NCBI RefSeq assembly: GCF_013359945.1
Contig: NZ_JABWCS010000196.1
Span: 22,033-86,032 of the forward strand
Origin: Paenibacillus agri
GTDB lineage: Bacteria; Bacillota; Bacilli; Paenibacillales; Paenibacillaceae
Reading direction: 5' to 3'
DNA: 64,000 bases
How positions within the stretch are numbered: position 1 is the first letter of the stretch; the number at the start of each line of letters is the position of its first letter. The position numbers were made by a program, and so were the translations under genes. The notes beneath the pieces were generated by a model. It had not been told where the DNA came from. It ran no database searches and worked only from the letters and a program-made list of their open reading frames with translations. Shown here piece by piece: positions 18,123 to 27,455 of this stretch.

Positions 18123-19025
18123 TTATTGCTCCGGCTTTTCTTCGCCGATTTTTTGACCAATCCAGGACTCGTAGGTTTTTACTACGGCAGAAAGATCCTC
18201 CTCGCCGAAGCCCTGGGTATAACCGGCTTGGAACAGGCTTTTGGCGAGACCCAGCATCGGCGTAGGAACGCCTGTGGCATCGCTGAGCGAAGAGGCGAGC
18301 TTCAGGTCCTTGAGCATCAGGGCTAGTGAGAACTGGTTGCTGAAGTCATCCTCGATGATTTTGCGGCCTTTGAGCTCCGCTTGCTTGCTGCCTGCTGAAC
18401 CGAGTTGCACCAGTTCCAAGAACTTGTCCGCTGGAACGCCTGATTTCACGGCGATGGAGAAGCCTTCGGCAAGCGCAACGTTATGGATACCCACCATAGT
18501 GTTGTGGGCCAGCTTGGCGACGGCGCCGCGGCCGTTGCCGCCCATATGCAGCAGCTTTTTGCCCATAGTATCGAAGAGGGCACGGTTCGCCTCAATGACC
18601 TCGGCGCTGCCGCCGACCATGAATACTAGCGTGCCATCTACGGCTGCAGGCTTGCTGCCAGTTACCGGTGCGTCGAGGAATTGGCTACCGCGCGCTTCCA
18701 CGGCTGCTGCAATCTCTTGCACCAGTCCAGGGGAGATTGTACTGGAATCAATCACGACTGTTCCGGGCTTCAGCGTTCCCAGAATGCCCTCTTCTCCGTA
18801 ATATACTTCACGGATGGAATCATCGTTGCTGATCATGGTAATAATAACATCCTTGCCTTCTGCTGCTGCACGCGGTGTTGCTGCCGCCTGAGCGCCTTCT
18901 TCTACAAGTGGAGTGCACTTGGAAGCTGTACGGTTATAAACGGTGACCTGAAATCCACCGCGAAGCAGGTTGGAGGCCATAGGCGCCCCCATCGTTCCGA
19001 GTCCGATAAAGCCGATAGTTGTCAT
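18123..19025 (-). CDS. NAD(P)-dependent beta-hydroxyacid dehydrogenase
   Basis: Member of the 3-hydroxyisobutyrate dehydrogenase / tartronate semialdehyde reductase family. 300 aa with Rossmann start TTIGFIGLGTMGAPMASNLL, substrate motif FLDAPVTGSKPAA (the conserved APVTGS) and the catalytic lysine in NGRGAVAKLAHNTMVG. Start set at ATG 19025 because the family begins there and GAAGGTG lies just upstream; extension to 19139 adds a Cys-rich unrelated leader. Monocistronic, convergent with ppnP. The exact substrate cannot be told from sequence. Confidence 0.85.
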   Translation of the reverse strand: MTTIGFIGLGTMGAPMASNLLRGGFQVTVYNRTASKCTPLVEEGAQAAATPRAAAEGKDVIITMISNDDSIREVYYGEEGILGTLKPGTVVIDSSTISPGLVQEIAAAVEARGSQFLDAPVTGSKPAAVDGTLVFMVGGSAEVIEANRALFDTMGKKLLHMGGNGRGAVAKLAHNTMVGIHNVALAEGFSIAVKSGVPADKFLELVQLGSAGSKQAELKGRKIIEDDFSNQFSLALMLKDLKLASSLSDATGVPTPMLGLAKSLFQAGYTQGFGEEDLSAVVKTYESWIGQKIGEEKPEQ

Positions 19026-19296
19026 TACTTTCACACCTTCGCTATTGGATTTCTGTTGAATTCGACAGGATTTGTGGAGTGCTTTTCTCCATTTTAGCAC
19101 GCACTTTGTACAGGTTCCACAGGTAGCGGTACACTTCACCCTGAGGTAGCGTTTTCGGTTTTATTCAAAAACATCGTTCTAAAGCCCGGGTTGTGTCCTA
19201 AGACCTTGCCAGCCTAGGAAAATTAAAGTATCCTATTATAAAGTTGTAACAAACGGTGTCAAATTTAAAGAGACAAACAGGAGGTTACCATTACAC

Positions 19297-20652
19297 ATGT
19301 CTAAAAAGATTAATTTTGACTACAGCAAAGCACTTACTTTTATCGGACAGAATGAAATTGACAACTTCGCAGCTCCAGTAAAACTAGCTCACGAGCAGCT
19401 ACATAACAAGAGCGGAGTAGGTTCCGACTACCTGGGCTGGATCGATCTGCCAACAGCATACGATAAGGAAGAATTTGCCCGTATTCAGCAAGCTGCCAAG
19501 AAGATCCAAAGTGATTCCGAAGTACTTATCGTAATCGGCATCGGCGGTTCTTACCTGGGCGCACGCGCAGCAATCGAGGCGCTTTCCCATTCCTTCTACA
19601 ATAACCTTTCCAAGGATAAACGCAAGACACCGGAAGTTTATTTTGCCGGTAACAACATCAGCTCCACATACATTACGCACCTGCTTGATCTCGTAGAAGG
19701 CAAAGACTTCTCCGTGAACGTAATCTCCAAATCCGGTACGACTACTGAACCGGCTATCGCTTTCCGCATTTTCCGCGCAGAGCTGGAGAAGAAATACGGT
19801 AAGGAAGAAGCTCGCAAGCGCATCTACGCTACTACAGACAAGGAGAAGGGCGCACTCAAGAAGCTGGCTAATGAAGAAGGCTATGAGTCGTTCATCATTC
19901 CAGACGATGTAGGCGGACGTTATTCCGTTCTAACACCTGTAGGTCTATTGCCAATTGCTGTTGCAGGCATTAATATCGAAGAAATGATGCAAGGCGCAGC
20001 GGCTGCCGCGGATGAGTTCAACAACCCGGATGTGGCAACGAACCAAAGTTATCAATACGCTGCTGTACGTAACGCTTTGTACCGTAAAGGCAAAACAACG
20101 GAAATCCTCGTCAACTACGAGCCTTCCCTGCACTTTGTCTCCGAATGGTGGAAACAGCTGTACGGCGAGAGCGAAGGTAAGGACTTTAAGGGGATTTATC
20201 CTTCTTCCGTTGATTTCTCAACAGATCTTCACTCCATGGGTCAATTCATTCAGGAGGGTAACCGTAACATCTTCGAAACGGTCATCCAAGTGGAGCAAGT
20301 GGCTCATCACGTAACGATCGAGAACGATCCGGATGATCTGGATGGTCTGAACTTCCTGACTGGCAAAACGATGGATTTTGTCAACAAGAAGGCATTCCAA
20401 GGAACGATGCTGGCGCACACAGACGGACAAGTGCCGAACCTGATCGTCACCATTCCGGACCAAACGCCGTATACTTTCGGATACCTGGTTTATTTCTTTG
20501 AAAAAGCCTGCGGGATCAGCGGATACCTGCTGGGCGTCAATCCTTTTGACCAACCGGGCGTTGAAGCTTACAAGAAGAACATGTTCGCGCTGCTGGGCAA
20601 ACCGGGTTACGAGAAGGAAAAGGCTGAGCTGGAAGCCAGACTTACCGAGTAA
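19297..20652 (+). CDS. pgi: Glucose-6-phosphate isomerase
   Basis: Interconverts glucose 6-phosphate and fructose 6-phosphate in glycolysis. 451 aa, the short Bacillus-type form. Visible motifs: [46 protein letters not shown] and [12 protein letters not shown]; the C-terminal lysine region [16 protein letters not shown] is intact. ATG after AGGAGG. Possible -10 TATTAT at 19234-19239. Single gene, followed by a hairpin. Confidence 0.97.
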   Translation: MSKKINFDYSKALTFIGQNEIDNFAAPVKLAHEQLHNKSGVGSDYLGWIDLPTAYDKEEFARIQQAAKKIQSDSEVLIVIGIGGSYLGARAAIEALSHSFYNNLSKDKRKTPEVYFAGNNISSTYITHLLDLVEGKDFSVNVISKSGTTTEPAIAFRIFRAELEKKYGKEEARKRIYATTDKEKGALKKLANEEGYESFIIPDDVGGRYSVLTPVGLLPIAVAGINIEEMMQGAAAAADEFNNPDVATNQSYQYAAVRNALYRKGKTTEILVNYEPSLHFVSEWWKQLYGESEGKDFKGIYPSSVDFSTDLHSMGQFIQEGNRNIFETVIQVEQVAHHVTIENDPDDLDGLNFLTGKTMDFVNKKAFQGTMLAHTDGQVPNLIVTIPDQTPYTFGYLVYFFEKACGISGYLLGVNPFDQPGVEAYKKNMFALLGKPGYEKEKAELEARLTE

Positions 20653-20698
20653 CATCGGCTACACCGTAGCAACCCTCATACTAGCGTAACTCACACTG

Positions 20699-20735
20699 GA
20701 GCAGTCCATAGGTATCATTACCGCGGGACTGCTCC
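20699..20735 (+). terminator. Hairpin after pgi
   Basis: GGAGCAGTCC pairs perfectly with GGACTGCTCC over a 17-base loop; no long T-run follows (TCATATATATT), so termination may be partial. Confidence 0.6.
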
Positions 20736-20779
20736 TCATATATATTAAGCTATTATTTGCGTATAAGGACTGGGCAATC

Positions 20780-21412
20780 ATGTTGGAACAATACCGGACG
20801 GTACGCGCTCCTGGGTCACAGGAGATCGTTATCCGTAAGTCACGCTTTATCGGCCATGTTATGCCGGTGAAGAATGAAGAAGAAGCGGTGCAATTTATCG
20901 AAGACATCAAGAAGCAACATTGGAACGCCACACATAACTGCTCTGCTTTTATGATTGGTGAGAGGGACGAGATCCAGAGGCAGTCTGACGACGGGGAGCC
21001 TAGCGGAACAGCAGGTAAACCGATTTTGGAGGTAATCCGCAGCCAAGGGGTTAAAAATGTCGCAATTGTTGTCACCCGTTATTTCGGAGGCATCATGCTG
21101 GGAGCAGGAGGGCTGATCCGGGCTTACGCAGATGGCGCAGCAATCGCGCTTGAAGCTGGAGAGGTCATCACTCGTGTACTGAGGCGGGAGGTATTCGTGG
21201 AACTGGATTACACCTGGCTGGGTAAGGTTGAGAACGAGCTCCGGGGCAGAGGTATTCAGACCGGCGAGACTTTATTCACCGACAAAGTGACACTGACCTG
21301 TCTGCCACGCAATGATGAGGGCGATGCATTTATGGCATGGATAACAGATCTAACCCAAGGCCAAGCCTTGGTAACGGAAGGGCGGCGGCTTTACTACAAC
21401 GAAGGGGAATAG
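20780..21412 (+). CDS. YigZ/IMPACT family protein
   Basis: UPF0029/IMPACT-family protein with an N-terminal domain containing the signature RYFGGIMLGAGGLIRAYADGA-like stretch (about residues 94-114) and a C-terminal ferredoxin-like domain. Related proteins (YigZ, YvyE) are implicated in translation or stress biology; the molecular role in bacteria is unsettled. Ends 3 bases before the TetR-type regulator start, so the two are probably co-transcribed. Confidence 0.85.
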   Translation: MLEQYRTVRAPGSQEIVIRKSRFIGHVMPVKNEEEAVQFIEDIKKQHWNATHNCSAFMIGERDEIQRQSDDGEPSGTAGKPILEVIRSQGVKNVAIVVTRYFGGIMLGAGGLIRAYADGAAIALEAGEVITRVLRREVFVELDYTWLGKVENELRGRGIQTGETLFTDKVTLTCLPRNDEGDAFMAWITDLTQGQALVTEGRRLYYNEGE

Positions 21413-21415
21413 ACG

Positions 21416-21997
21416 ATGGCAAGAAGAGCAGTAGAGCAAGAGTTGTCGAGGGAAAGGATATTGGAGGCAGCCAGGCATTTGTTTATCACCAAAGGATACC
21501 GGGCGATTTCCATGCGCAGCATAGGGCAGCATTTGGGTTATAGCCATGGCTCCCTCTATTATCACTTCAAGGAAAAGGCGGAGTTGTTCTACGCCATTGT
21601 TGTCGAGGATTTCAATTATGTGGCTGCACTGCTGAGCCAGGCCATGAATAATCCCCCGGAAGAAGGTATGACACGGGTGGAGCAGCTAATTATGGAGTTT
21701 ATCCGGTTTGGACTGGATCATCCTTATCAATACGAGATCATGTTCATGATCCGTGATGAAGAGTTGCTGGCCTATTGCAGAGCAGAACAGGGACGATGTT
21801 ATGACTTATTCGCAAGTATTGTACGCCGTCATATGAAAGAAGAAGGATTTGTACATGGGGACTGGCAGAGTATGCCATTGACCTTATTTTTATCCGCACA
21901 CGGATTTATTTCTTACTATATTCAAGATAAAGTATCTTTTGAGGACGTCAAAGCAGAAGCAGTCTCCCATATCAAGGTATTATGCCGCAATCTGTAG
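21416..21997 (+). CDS. TetR/AcrR family transcriptional regulator
   Basis: 193-aa regulator with an N-terminal helix-turn-helix (about residues 10-56: ILEAARHLFITKGYRAISMR, then GYSHGSLYYHFKEKAELF) and a ligand-binding C-terminal domain. AAGGGGAAT precedes the ATG. Placed 3 bases after the YigZ-type gene. Target genes unknown; no adjacent efflux pump is present. The C-terminal domain resembles the WHG/TetR_C group by general look only. Confidence 0.85.
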   Translation: MARRAVEQELSRERILEAARHLFITKGYRAISMRSIGQHLGYSHGSLYYHFKEKAELFYAIVVEDFNYVAALLSQAMNNPPEEGMTRVEQLIMEFIRFGLDHPYQYEIMFMIRDEELLAYCRAEQGRCYDLFASIVRRHMKEEGFVHGDWQSMPLTLFLSAHGFISYYIQDKVSFEDVKAEAVSHIKVLCRNL

Positions 21998-22094
21998 AGC
22001 TTGCTTTTTTTTTAAGTTTTCGCTTTAAAGCATTGCATTGGTATAACATCACTTCTCTGCTTGATGAAAGTATTGTAGGAGCTATCTTTTTTAA

Positions 22095-22139
22095 AGAGGG
22101 CCGCTTCACGGTAGCAGCCGTTAGCGGCCCTCTTGTTTT
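22095..22139. terminator. Terminator between the TetR gene and yjbQ
   Basis: AGAGGGCCGC (22095-22104) pairs with GCGGCCCTCT (22124-22133), followed by TGTTTTA. Serves the plus-strand regulator and borders the convergent minus-strand gene. Confidence 0.8.
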
Positions 22140-22539
22140 ATCCCTCAACGATTTTCAGATAATACTCTCTGTGTCTGGGCCCGTCAAATTCGCAAAAATA
22201 AATCCCTTGCCAACGTCCTAATAATAGCTCGCCATTATGGATGATGATGCTCTGTGAAGGCCCTGCGGTAATGGATTTCAGATGGGAAGCTGTATTACCC
22301 TCAGCATGGCGATATTTCGGATGCTTCCATGGATAGATCTCATCCAGTCGCATTAGCACATCATGTTTTACGTCGGGATCAGCATTCTCGTTAATGGCAA
22401 TTCCCGCTGTGGTATGTGGGCAATAGACAACAAGAATTCCATTCTGAACACCGCTTTTTTTAACGTAAGATACCACCTCACGGGAAATATCCCGCAGTTC
22501 GTCACGCTTGCTCGTAGATAGCTGGATCGTATTCAGCAT
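22138..22539 (-). CDS. YjbQ/UPF0047 family protein
   Basis: 133-aa beta-sheet protein of the YjbQ (UPF0047) family, some members of which show weak thiamine-phosphate synthase activity. Hallmarks: CPHTTAGIAINENADPDV and the His-bearing RHAEGNTASHLKS, ending with a G-x-W-Q-G-I-Y-F-C-E-F-D-G-P-R motif. Start at ATG 22539 behind AGAGGAGAA; a longer frame to 22566 lacks such a site. Confidence 0.85.
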   Translation of the reverse strand: MLNTIQLSTSKRDELRDISREVVSYVKKSGVQNGILVVYCPHTTAGIAINENADPDVKHDVLMRLDEIYPWKHPKYRHAEGNTASHLKSITAGPSQSIIIHNGELLLGRWQGIYFCEFDGPRHREYYLKIVEG

Positions 22540-22656
22540 GCTACATTCTCCTCTCTGAATCAACAAACCTGAACAGCATGAAACGCTAGAAGCAGCCCTT
22601 TTTCAAGGGGAAATGGTTTTCATTACATATTTTACCCTAAAACGCCTGGAAAGTAA

Positions 22657-22724
22657 TTGACGGTAGTTAGTCGCTTTTGGTAAAGTAGTGTTAATATTAA
22701 ACCGAGTATATTAATAGGAATAAT
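22657..22724 (+). promoter_or_regulatory. Promoter and possible CymR-type operator of the cys operon
   Basis: TTGACG (22657-22662) and TAAAGT (22681-22686) with 18-base spacing form a plausible SigA promoter. Immediately downstream, 22693-22724 reads as an AT-rich element with TTAAACC and ATAGGAATAAT halves, which resembles the cysteine-repressor CymR sites of Bacillus sulfur genes. The operator assignment is from memory of the motif and is tentative. Confidence 0.4.
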
Positions 22725-22780
22725 GCTGTGTGTAAAGGCAAGTATACCGACCGGTAAGCCGGAGGTGGGGGGACTAATCG

Positions 22781-23599
22781 TTGAATTCGCTGCTTAGACA
22801 CAAAGGATGGACCTGGGGGTTCCGCACCACGATCCTGCTGTATTTTGTAGTGTTAATTGTACTGCCGATTCTTGGGGTGTATTATAGCTCCTTCTCGCTG
22901 GGTTTTGGTAATTTCGCCGAAAGCCTCAGTGACCCGATTGCCTGGAAATCGGTACTGCTGACTTTAAAGTTGGCTGTTATCGCTGCACTTATTAATGTAC
23001 TGGTGGGGACGATGATTGCCTGGGTCCTGATCCGCTACAATTTTCCTGGCAAGGTCTTGTTGAACAGTCTGGTGGATTTACCGTTTGCCCTGCCTACGGC
23101 GGTAGGGGGATTAATGATTCTACTGCTGCTCGGACCCGGTAGTCTGATCGGCGGAATCGCAGAGAAGCTGGGCTTCGAGATTGTCTTTCACCAGCCGGCT
23201 ATCGTTATTGCGATGGTGTTCGTTACGTTTCCTTTTGTAATCCGTGCGGTGCAGCCGTTACTGGAGGAACTGGATCCTTCCGAAGAAGAAGCTGCATATA
23301 CCATGGGTGCCAAGGGCGTTAGGGTCTTTCGTCAGGTGATTCTGCCGTCTATGGCTCCCGGAATAATTGGCGGCGGCATGCTGGCTTTCTCAAGGGCGCT
23401 GGCGGAGTTTGGGGCGGTTGTGCTCGTAGCTGGCAATATCCCAGGCCGTACACTGGTTTCCTCTGTTTTTATCTACGGTGAAGTGGAGAGTGACAATCCC
23501 GTAGGCGCCTCAGCCGTATCCATCATCCTTCTAACCTTATCCTTCCTCATCCTATGGCTGATCAATATGGTGCAGATGCGGGGGAGAAGATCATCATGA
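22781..23599 (+). CDS. cysT: Sulfate/thiosulfate ABC transporter permease CysT
   Basis: First membrane subunit of the sulfate importer. 272 aa, about six membrane segments, and the EAA loop EEEAAYTMGAKGVRVFRQV (about residues 167-185) that contacts the ATPase; FALPTAVGG and EFGAVVLVAGN phrases are typical of CysT/CysU. TTG start at 22781 after GGAGGTGGGG. Overlaps cysW by four bases. Confidence 0.92.
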   Translation: MNSLLRHKGWTWGFRTTILLYFVVLIVLPILGVYYSSFSLGFGNFAESLSDPIAWKSVLLTLKLAVIAALINVLVGTMIAWVLIRYNFPGKVLLNSLVDLPFALPTAVGGLMILLLLGPGSLIGGIAEKLGFEIVFHQPAIVIAMVFVTFPFVIRAVQPLLEELDPSEEEAAYTMGAKGVRVFRQVILPSMAPGIIGGGMLAFSRALAEFGAVVLVAGNIPGRTLVSSVFIYGEVESDNPVGASAVSIILLTLSFLILWLINMVQMRGRRSS

Positions 23600-24393
23600 G
23601 AAAACTCTGGATTGGGTTAACGTATCTGGTGTTCTTTCTACTCATTGCTGCGCCACTGGGCAAAATGACCGCGGGAGCCTTCAGTCAGGGTCCTGTTGGT
23701 TTGTGGAACGCCTTGGTCCGGCCAGAAGCGCTGCATGCGCTGATGATGACCGGTTTTGTCGTGGTCGTGGTAACACTGCTGAACACACTGTTCGGAATTA
23801 TGCTGGCTCTTTATCTGGTCCGGGCACGCTGGATCGGACGGCGGCTGAAAGGCTTGCTGAACAGTATTGTCGATCTGCCGTATGCGGTCTCGCCGGTGAT
23901 TGGCGGCTTGATGATTGTGCTGCTTCTCGGACCGGACAGTGCGCTGGGCGCGCTGTTTGAAGGGATCGGGCTGAAGATTGTGTATGCTTTTCCCGGGATG
24001 GTGATTGCCACACTCTTCGTGACATTCCCCTTGATGGTGCGCGAGATTATGCCTGTACTGCAGGAGATCGGCTCTCAGCAGGAGGAAGCGGCTTCGACGC
24101 TTGGTGCTTATGGCTGGACGACCTTCTGGCGGGTGACCTGGCCTTCGATCCGCTGGGCGGTGGTGTACGGTGTCATCTTGACGGTCGCCCGCTCGCTGGG
24201 CGAATTCGGGGCGGTGCTGGTCGTCTCGGGCAATATCATGAATAAAACGCAAACGGCCACTACGCTCGTGTATCAGGATGTCGAGAATTTTAATGTAACC
24301 GCTGCTGGCGGGGTAGCGCTCGTGCTGGCGGCTTTTTCCGTAGGTCTGCTGCTGTTGATGGAATGGACCAAGAGAAGAAAGGGAGTGCATTGA
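23596..24393 (+). CDS. cysW: Sulfate/thiosulfate ABC transporter permease CysW
   Basis: Second permease of the sulfate importer, 265 aa with about six membrane segments and EAA loop QEEAASTLGAYGWTTFWRV. Homologous to CysT but with the CysW C-terminal phrase EFGAVLVVSGNIMNKTQTAT. Start taken at ATG 23596, which overlaps the cysT stop (ATGA) and begins at the first membrane helix. Followed after one base by cysA. Part of one operon. Confidence 0.92.
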   Translation: MRKLWIGLTYLVFFLLIAAPLGKMTAGAFSQGPVGLWNALVRPEALHALMMTGFVVVVVTLLNTLFGIMLALYLVRARWIGRRLKGLLNSIVDLPYAVSPVIGGLMIVLLLGPDSALGALFEGIGLKIVYAFPGMVIATLFVTFPLMVREIMPVLQEIGSQQEEAASTLGAYGWTTFWRVTWPSIRWAVVYGVILTVARSLGEFGAVLVVSGNIMNKTQTATTLVYQDVENFNVTAAGGVALVLAAFSVGLLLLMEWTKRRKGVH

Positions 24394-24394
24394 T

Positions 24395-25459
24395 ATGCAT
24401 GTCGAAGTCCGGGGATTAAATAAGCATTTTGGAGATTTTCATGCCGTCAAGGATGTGGAATTCGGGATTACCAAGGGACATCTGATCGGCCTGCTCGGCC
24501 CAAGCGGCGGCGGTAAAACCTCGATCCTGCGCATGCTGGCAGGGCTGGAGTCACCGGATAGCGGAGAGATTATTTTTCATGGTCAGACGGTCAACAACCT
24601 CCCTCCTCAGGAACGCGGCATCGGCTTCGTCTTCCAGAACTATGCCCTGTTCAAGCATATGACCGTATTTGAGAATATTGCCTTTGGCCTGAAGGTGAAA
24701 AAAGCAAGCAAGACAGCTATCCGCGACCGGGTGACCGAGCTTGTCGAGTTGACGGGCCTGAAGGGTTTTGAAAAACGCTACCCGCACCAGTTGTCTGGTG
24801 GTCAGCGTCAGCGTGTGGCATTCGCCCGGGCGCTTGCGCCGGAGCCACAGCTGCTGCTATTGGATGAGCCGTTTGCGGCGATTGACGCGAAGATCCGCCA
24901 GGAGCTGCGCTCATGGCTGCGCGAGCTGATAGAACGTGTAGGTATCACCTCCATCTTCGTTACTCATGATCAGGATGAAGCGATTGAAGTAGCGGACGAG
25001 ATCATGATCATTAACCAGGGGCGTCTGGAGCAGAAGGGGACCCCGTGGGATATTTATAAAGAGCCGAAGACACCGTTCGTTGCGACATTCATCGGCGAAT
25101 CAACACTGATCGATGATGCTTCCGAGCTGAAAGGTTTTAACAATGCTGGCGGAGGTAAGCCGACCAAAGCGCTAATCCGTCCGGAGTACATCGAGGTGGG
25201 CAGCCTGAATGAATTTAGGGTCGCCTCCGCTACGGAGCAGGGCATCGTGAAGCATCTGCATTTCCGCGGCAGCGAATGGCTGATAGAGATCGAGGTGAAC
25301 GGCCACAAGCTCGTGACTTATCGTTCTCTGGAGAAGGAGACCTTGCAGATAGGGCAGGAAATATCCGTGCTGGTGCACCGCGCTTACCTGTTCAATGAGG
25401 ATGATAGCTGGATTCAGGAGAACAACCTGAAGGATGACCCGATGCCGGTATTTATTTAA
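24395..25459 (+). CDS. cysA: Sulfate ABC transporter ATPase CysA
   Basis: ATP-hydrolysing subunit energising CysTW. Walker A GPSGGGKTS, Q-loop FVFQNYALF, signature LSGGQRQR, Walker B LLLLDEPF and switch His FVTHDQDEA are all intact. C-terminal TOBE-like extension (about 240-354) with LIRPEYIEVG. 354 aa, normal for the family. Ends the cysTWA run; the binding-protein gene follows only after a 560-base repeat-filled gap, an unusual order. Confidence 0.93.
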   Translation: MHVEVRGLNKHFGDFHAVKDVEFGITKGHLIGLLGPSGGGKTSILRMLAGLESPDSGEIIFHGQTVNNLPPQERGIGFVFQNYALFKHMTVFENIAFGLKVKKASKTAIRDRVTELVELTGLKGFEKRYPHQLSGGQRQRVAFARALAPEPQLLLLDEPFAAIDAKIRQELRSWLRELIERVGITSIFVTHDQDEAIEVADEIMIINQGRLEQKGTPWDIYKEPKTPFVATFIGESTLIDDASELKGFNNAGGGKPTKALIRPEYIEVGSLNEFRVASATEQGIVKHLHFRGSEWLIEIEVNGHKLVTYRSLEKETLQIGQEISVLVHRAYLFNEDDSWIQENNLKDDPMPVFI

Positions 25460-25588
25460 TTTATTTTATCTAATTCAATTCAATCCAATTCAATTCAAGC
25501 TAGGCTATTTTCTTTTAAAGAATGATAAAGGTGCTGTTATAAAAGGTTGTACGAAGATGAGGCGTGTGGAGTGAGAGGTATTTCTTAA

Positions 25589-25930
25589 ATAACTGGAAAA
25601 ACTCCCGTTAATCATCCGGTAAGAGGAGGAATGTTGGAATAAATGGAAAAACTCCTGTTAAGTTAAGCTTTTTCATCGATTTCGAGGAAAAGCGTCGAAA
25701 TAACAGGAGGAATTCCCGTTAATCTCGGAATAATGGCATTGCGGGTGAAAATAACGGGAGAAATTCCAGCTAAGCTCGTAATAGTGGCGATGCGGGTGGG
25801 ATAACAGGAGAAATTCCAGTTAATCGCACCATAGTAACGATGCATGTGGGATAACGGGAGAAATTCCAGTTAATCTCGTAATAGTAACGATGCGAGTGGA
25901 ATAACGGCAGGGAATCCCGTTAATTCCCAT
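25589..25930. repeat. Family A: seven 21-bp units at 50-61 bp period
   Basis: Seven copies of a 21-bp imperfect palindrome bounded by TAAC and GTTA (centres 25600, 25650, 25711, 25762, 25812, 25862, 25912). Steps are 50, 61, 51, 50, 50 and 50 bp. The first two units (TAACTGG...CTCCCGTTA) are reversed relative to the later ones (TAACGGGAG...CCAGTTA), and the long step falls at the switch. Intervening 29-40 bp stretches differ more than the cores, although units 2-4 also share flanking sequence. It fills the gap between cysA and the sulfate-binding protein gene; nothing else is seen in 25460-26019 except TTCAATTC-like short direct repeats at 25474-25497. Confidence 0.85.
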
Positions 25931-26019
25931 GATTATGTTTGCTCACTCACGTGATTAGCAAGCGGACTTGAGCCGAAGAAACACAATCATCTATCTATTT
26001 CAAAGGGATGTGGGCCGCA

Positions 26020-27096
26020 ATGAAGCCTCTCAAAAGGAGCAGACAACTGCACGGATGGCTCGCCGCTCTAATGCTGGTTGTGCTTGTACTAACGGCAACC
26101 GGCTGCGGGAGCGGAGGGAAGGATAGTAATGCGGCTGACGCGCCCTCACGCAAGGGCGACCTTACGCTGGTAGTCGGTGCCTACAGCGTGGTCAAGGATG
26201 CCATGGAAGAAATATTGCCGATCTTCGCCGCCAAATGGAAAGCGGATACGGGGCAGACTCTCGAATTCCAGCAATCCTATGAGGCATCCGGAACTCAGGC
26301 CCGTGCCATCGCCGGAGGATTCGAAGCAGATGTGACGCTGCTGGCGATGGAGGGGGACATCGACAAGTTGGTTAAGGCTGGACTGGTACAGCCGAACTGG
26401 AAAAGCAAGGGCGGCGAGGACGGGATGGTGACCCGTTCGGTGGTAGCCCTGGGCACACGGGAAGGCAACCCGAAGGGCATTCACAGTTTTGCGGATCTGG
26501 CGAAGCCGGGGATTAAGGTGCTCTACCCCAATCCCAAGACATCCGGCGGCGCCCAGTGGGATATCAACGCCATCTATGGGGCGGGCCTGAAGCTGTCTGA
26601 GGAGCAGGAAGGGGTTAAGGACCCCGTGGCTGCTAAGGCTTTTCTGGAGCGAGTACATGCCAATGTGGAGTCGCTGGACAAAAGCGGCCGGGCATCGATG
26701 GCCGCCTTCGAATATGGTGTCGGCGATGTGATCGTCACCTATGAGAACGAGCTGCTCGCGCGAATCGCCAAAGGGGTCAAATATGAGGTGATTATTCCAC
26801 AGGATACCATTCTCATTGAGAACCCGCTGGCGGTTGTGGACAAATACGCAGAGAAGCACGGTACCCGCGAGGCCGCGGATGCACTTGTTGCTTACCTGCT
26901 GACTCCGCAGGCACAGGAAATCTTTGCGAAGCATGGCTTCCGTCCGGTCAATAAACAGGTATATGCTGACAACGAAAGCCATTTTCCCATCCCGGCCGGC
27001 CTATTCGACATCCAGTACCTGGGCGGCTGGAACGAGGTGCGCAGCACGCTGTACTCCAAGCGTGGAGTCTGGTATCAGGTGCTGGCTGGGATTTAA
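26020..27096 (+). CDS. Sulfate-binding lipoprotein
   Basis: Periplasmic-type solute receptor of the sulfate/thiosulfate (Sbp/CysP) family, here a lipoprotein: hydrophobic leader followed by lipobox LTATGC (Cys about residue 29). Family motifs include VVGAYSVVKDAMEEI, FQQSYEASGTQARAI, DVTLLAMEGD, YPNPKTSGGAQWDI and VIVTYENE. Start placed at ATG 26020, 11 bases behind AAAGGGA; an in-frame ATG at 26008 abuts that site. Most likely delivers sulfate to CysTWA although separated from it by the family A array. Followed by a terminator at 27244. Confidence 0.9.
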   Translation: MKPLKRSRQLHGWLAALMLVVLVLTATGCGSGGKDSNAADAPSRKGDLTLVVGAYSVVKDAMEEILPIFAAKWKADTGQTLEFQQSYEASGTQARAIAGGFEADVTLLAMEGDIDKLVKAGLVQPNWKSKGGEDGMVTRSVVALGTREGNPKGIHSFADLAKPGIKVLYPNPKTSGGAQWDINAIYGAGLKLSEEQEGVKDPVAAKAFLERVHANVESLDKSGRASMAAFEYGVGDVIVTYENELLARIAKGVKYEVIIPQDTILIENPLAVVDKYAEKHGTREAADALVAYLLTPQAQEIFAKHGFRPVNKQVYADNESHFPIPAGLFDIQYLGGWNEVRSTLYSKRGVWYQVLAGI

Positions 27097-27243
27097 GCTA
27101 GGCTATTGGGTTAGCAGATTAAAGGAAAATCAGATAACAAGAGCAACCTAAGTCCAAGCCTTCACCGTAGTGACGACCGAGCCGTACGTTCGCAACTTGA
27201 GCTCATGTTAAATAGAAGGAACAGAAAATAGACGGGAAGTGTG

Positions 27244-27281
27244 GTCGTTCGTAAGGCAAAGCGCCTTGTGGGCGACTTTTT
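27244..27281 (+). terminator. Terminator downstream of the sulfate-binding gene
   Basis: A 14-bp stem with several G-T pairs (GTCGTTCGTAAGGC against GCCTTGTGGGCGAC) and TTTTT, 147 bases after the stop codon. The rest of 27097-27455 holds no gene; a TATAAT at 27407-27412 may be the -10 box of the next gene. Confidence 0.7.
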
Positions 27282-27455
27282 GTATTATCAGGTTAGCTAG
27301 AATGTGCGGATTGTCCCTTTTTCTGCTTTTCTTATTATAGGGGCTGACCTATATAGGGTGTACTAAGTGGGTCCTTGGCTTCGTGCAATGATGCTCCAAC
27401 CTGTTTTATAATGGGCATACAAGACTTCGTGATAGGACAGAAGGAGAGAGAACTG

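Noticed and set aside
23638..24390. 250-codon frame antisense to cysW
   Set aside because: His/Gln/Arg-rich low-complexity composition in the complement of a membrane gene; no start signal.
25589..25930. CRISPR array in the sulfate locus
   Set aside because: Regular ~50-bp spacing looks CRISPR-like, but units are imperfect, two are reversed, several spacers resemble each other and there are no cas genes.
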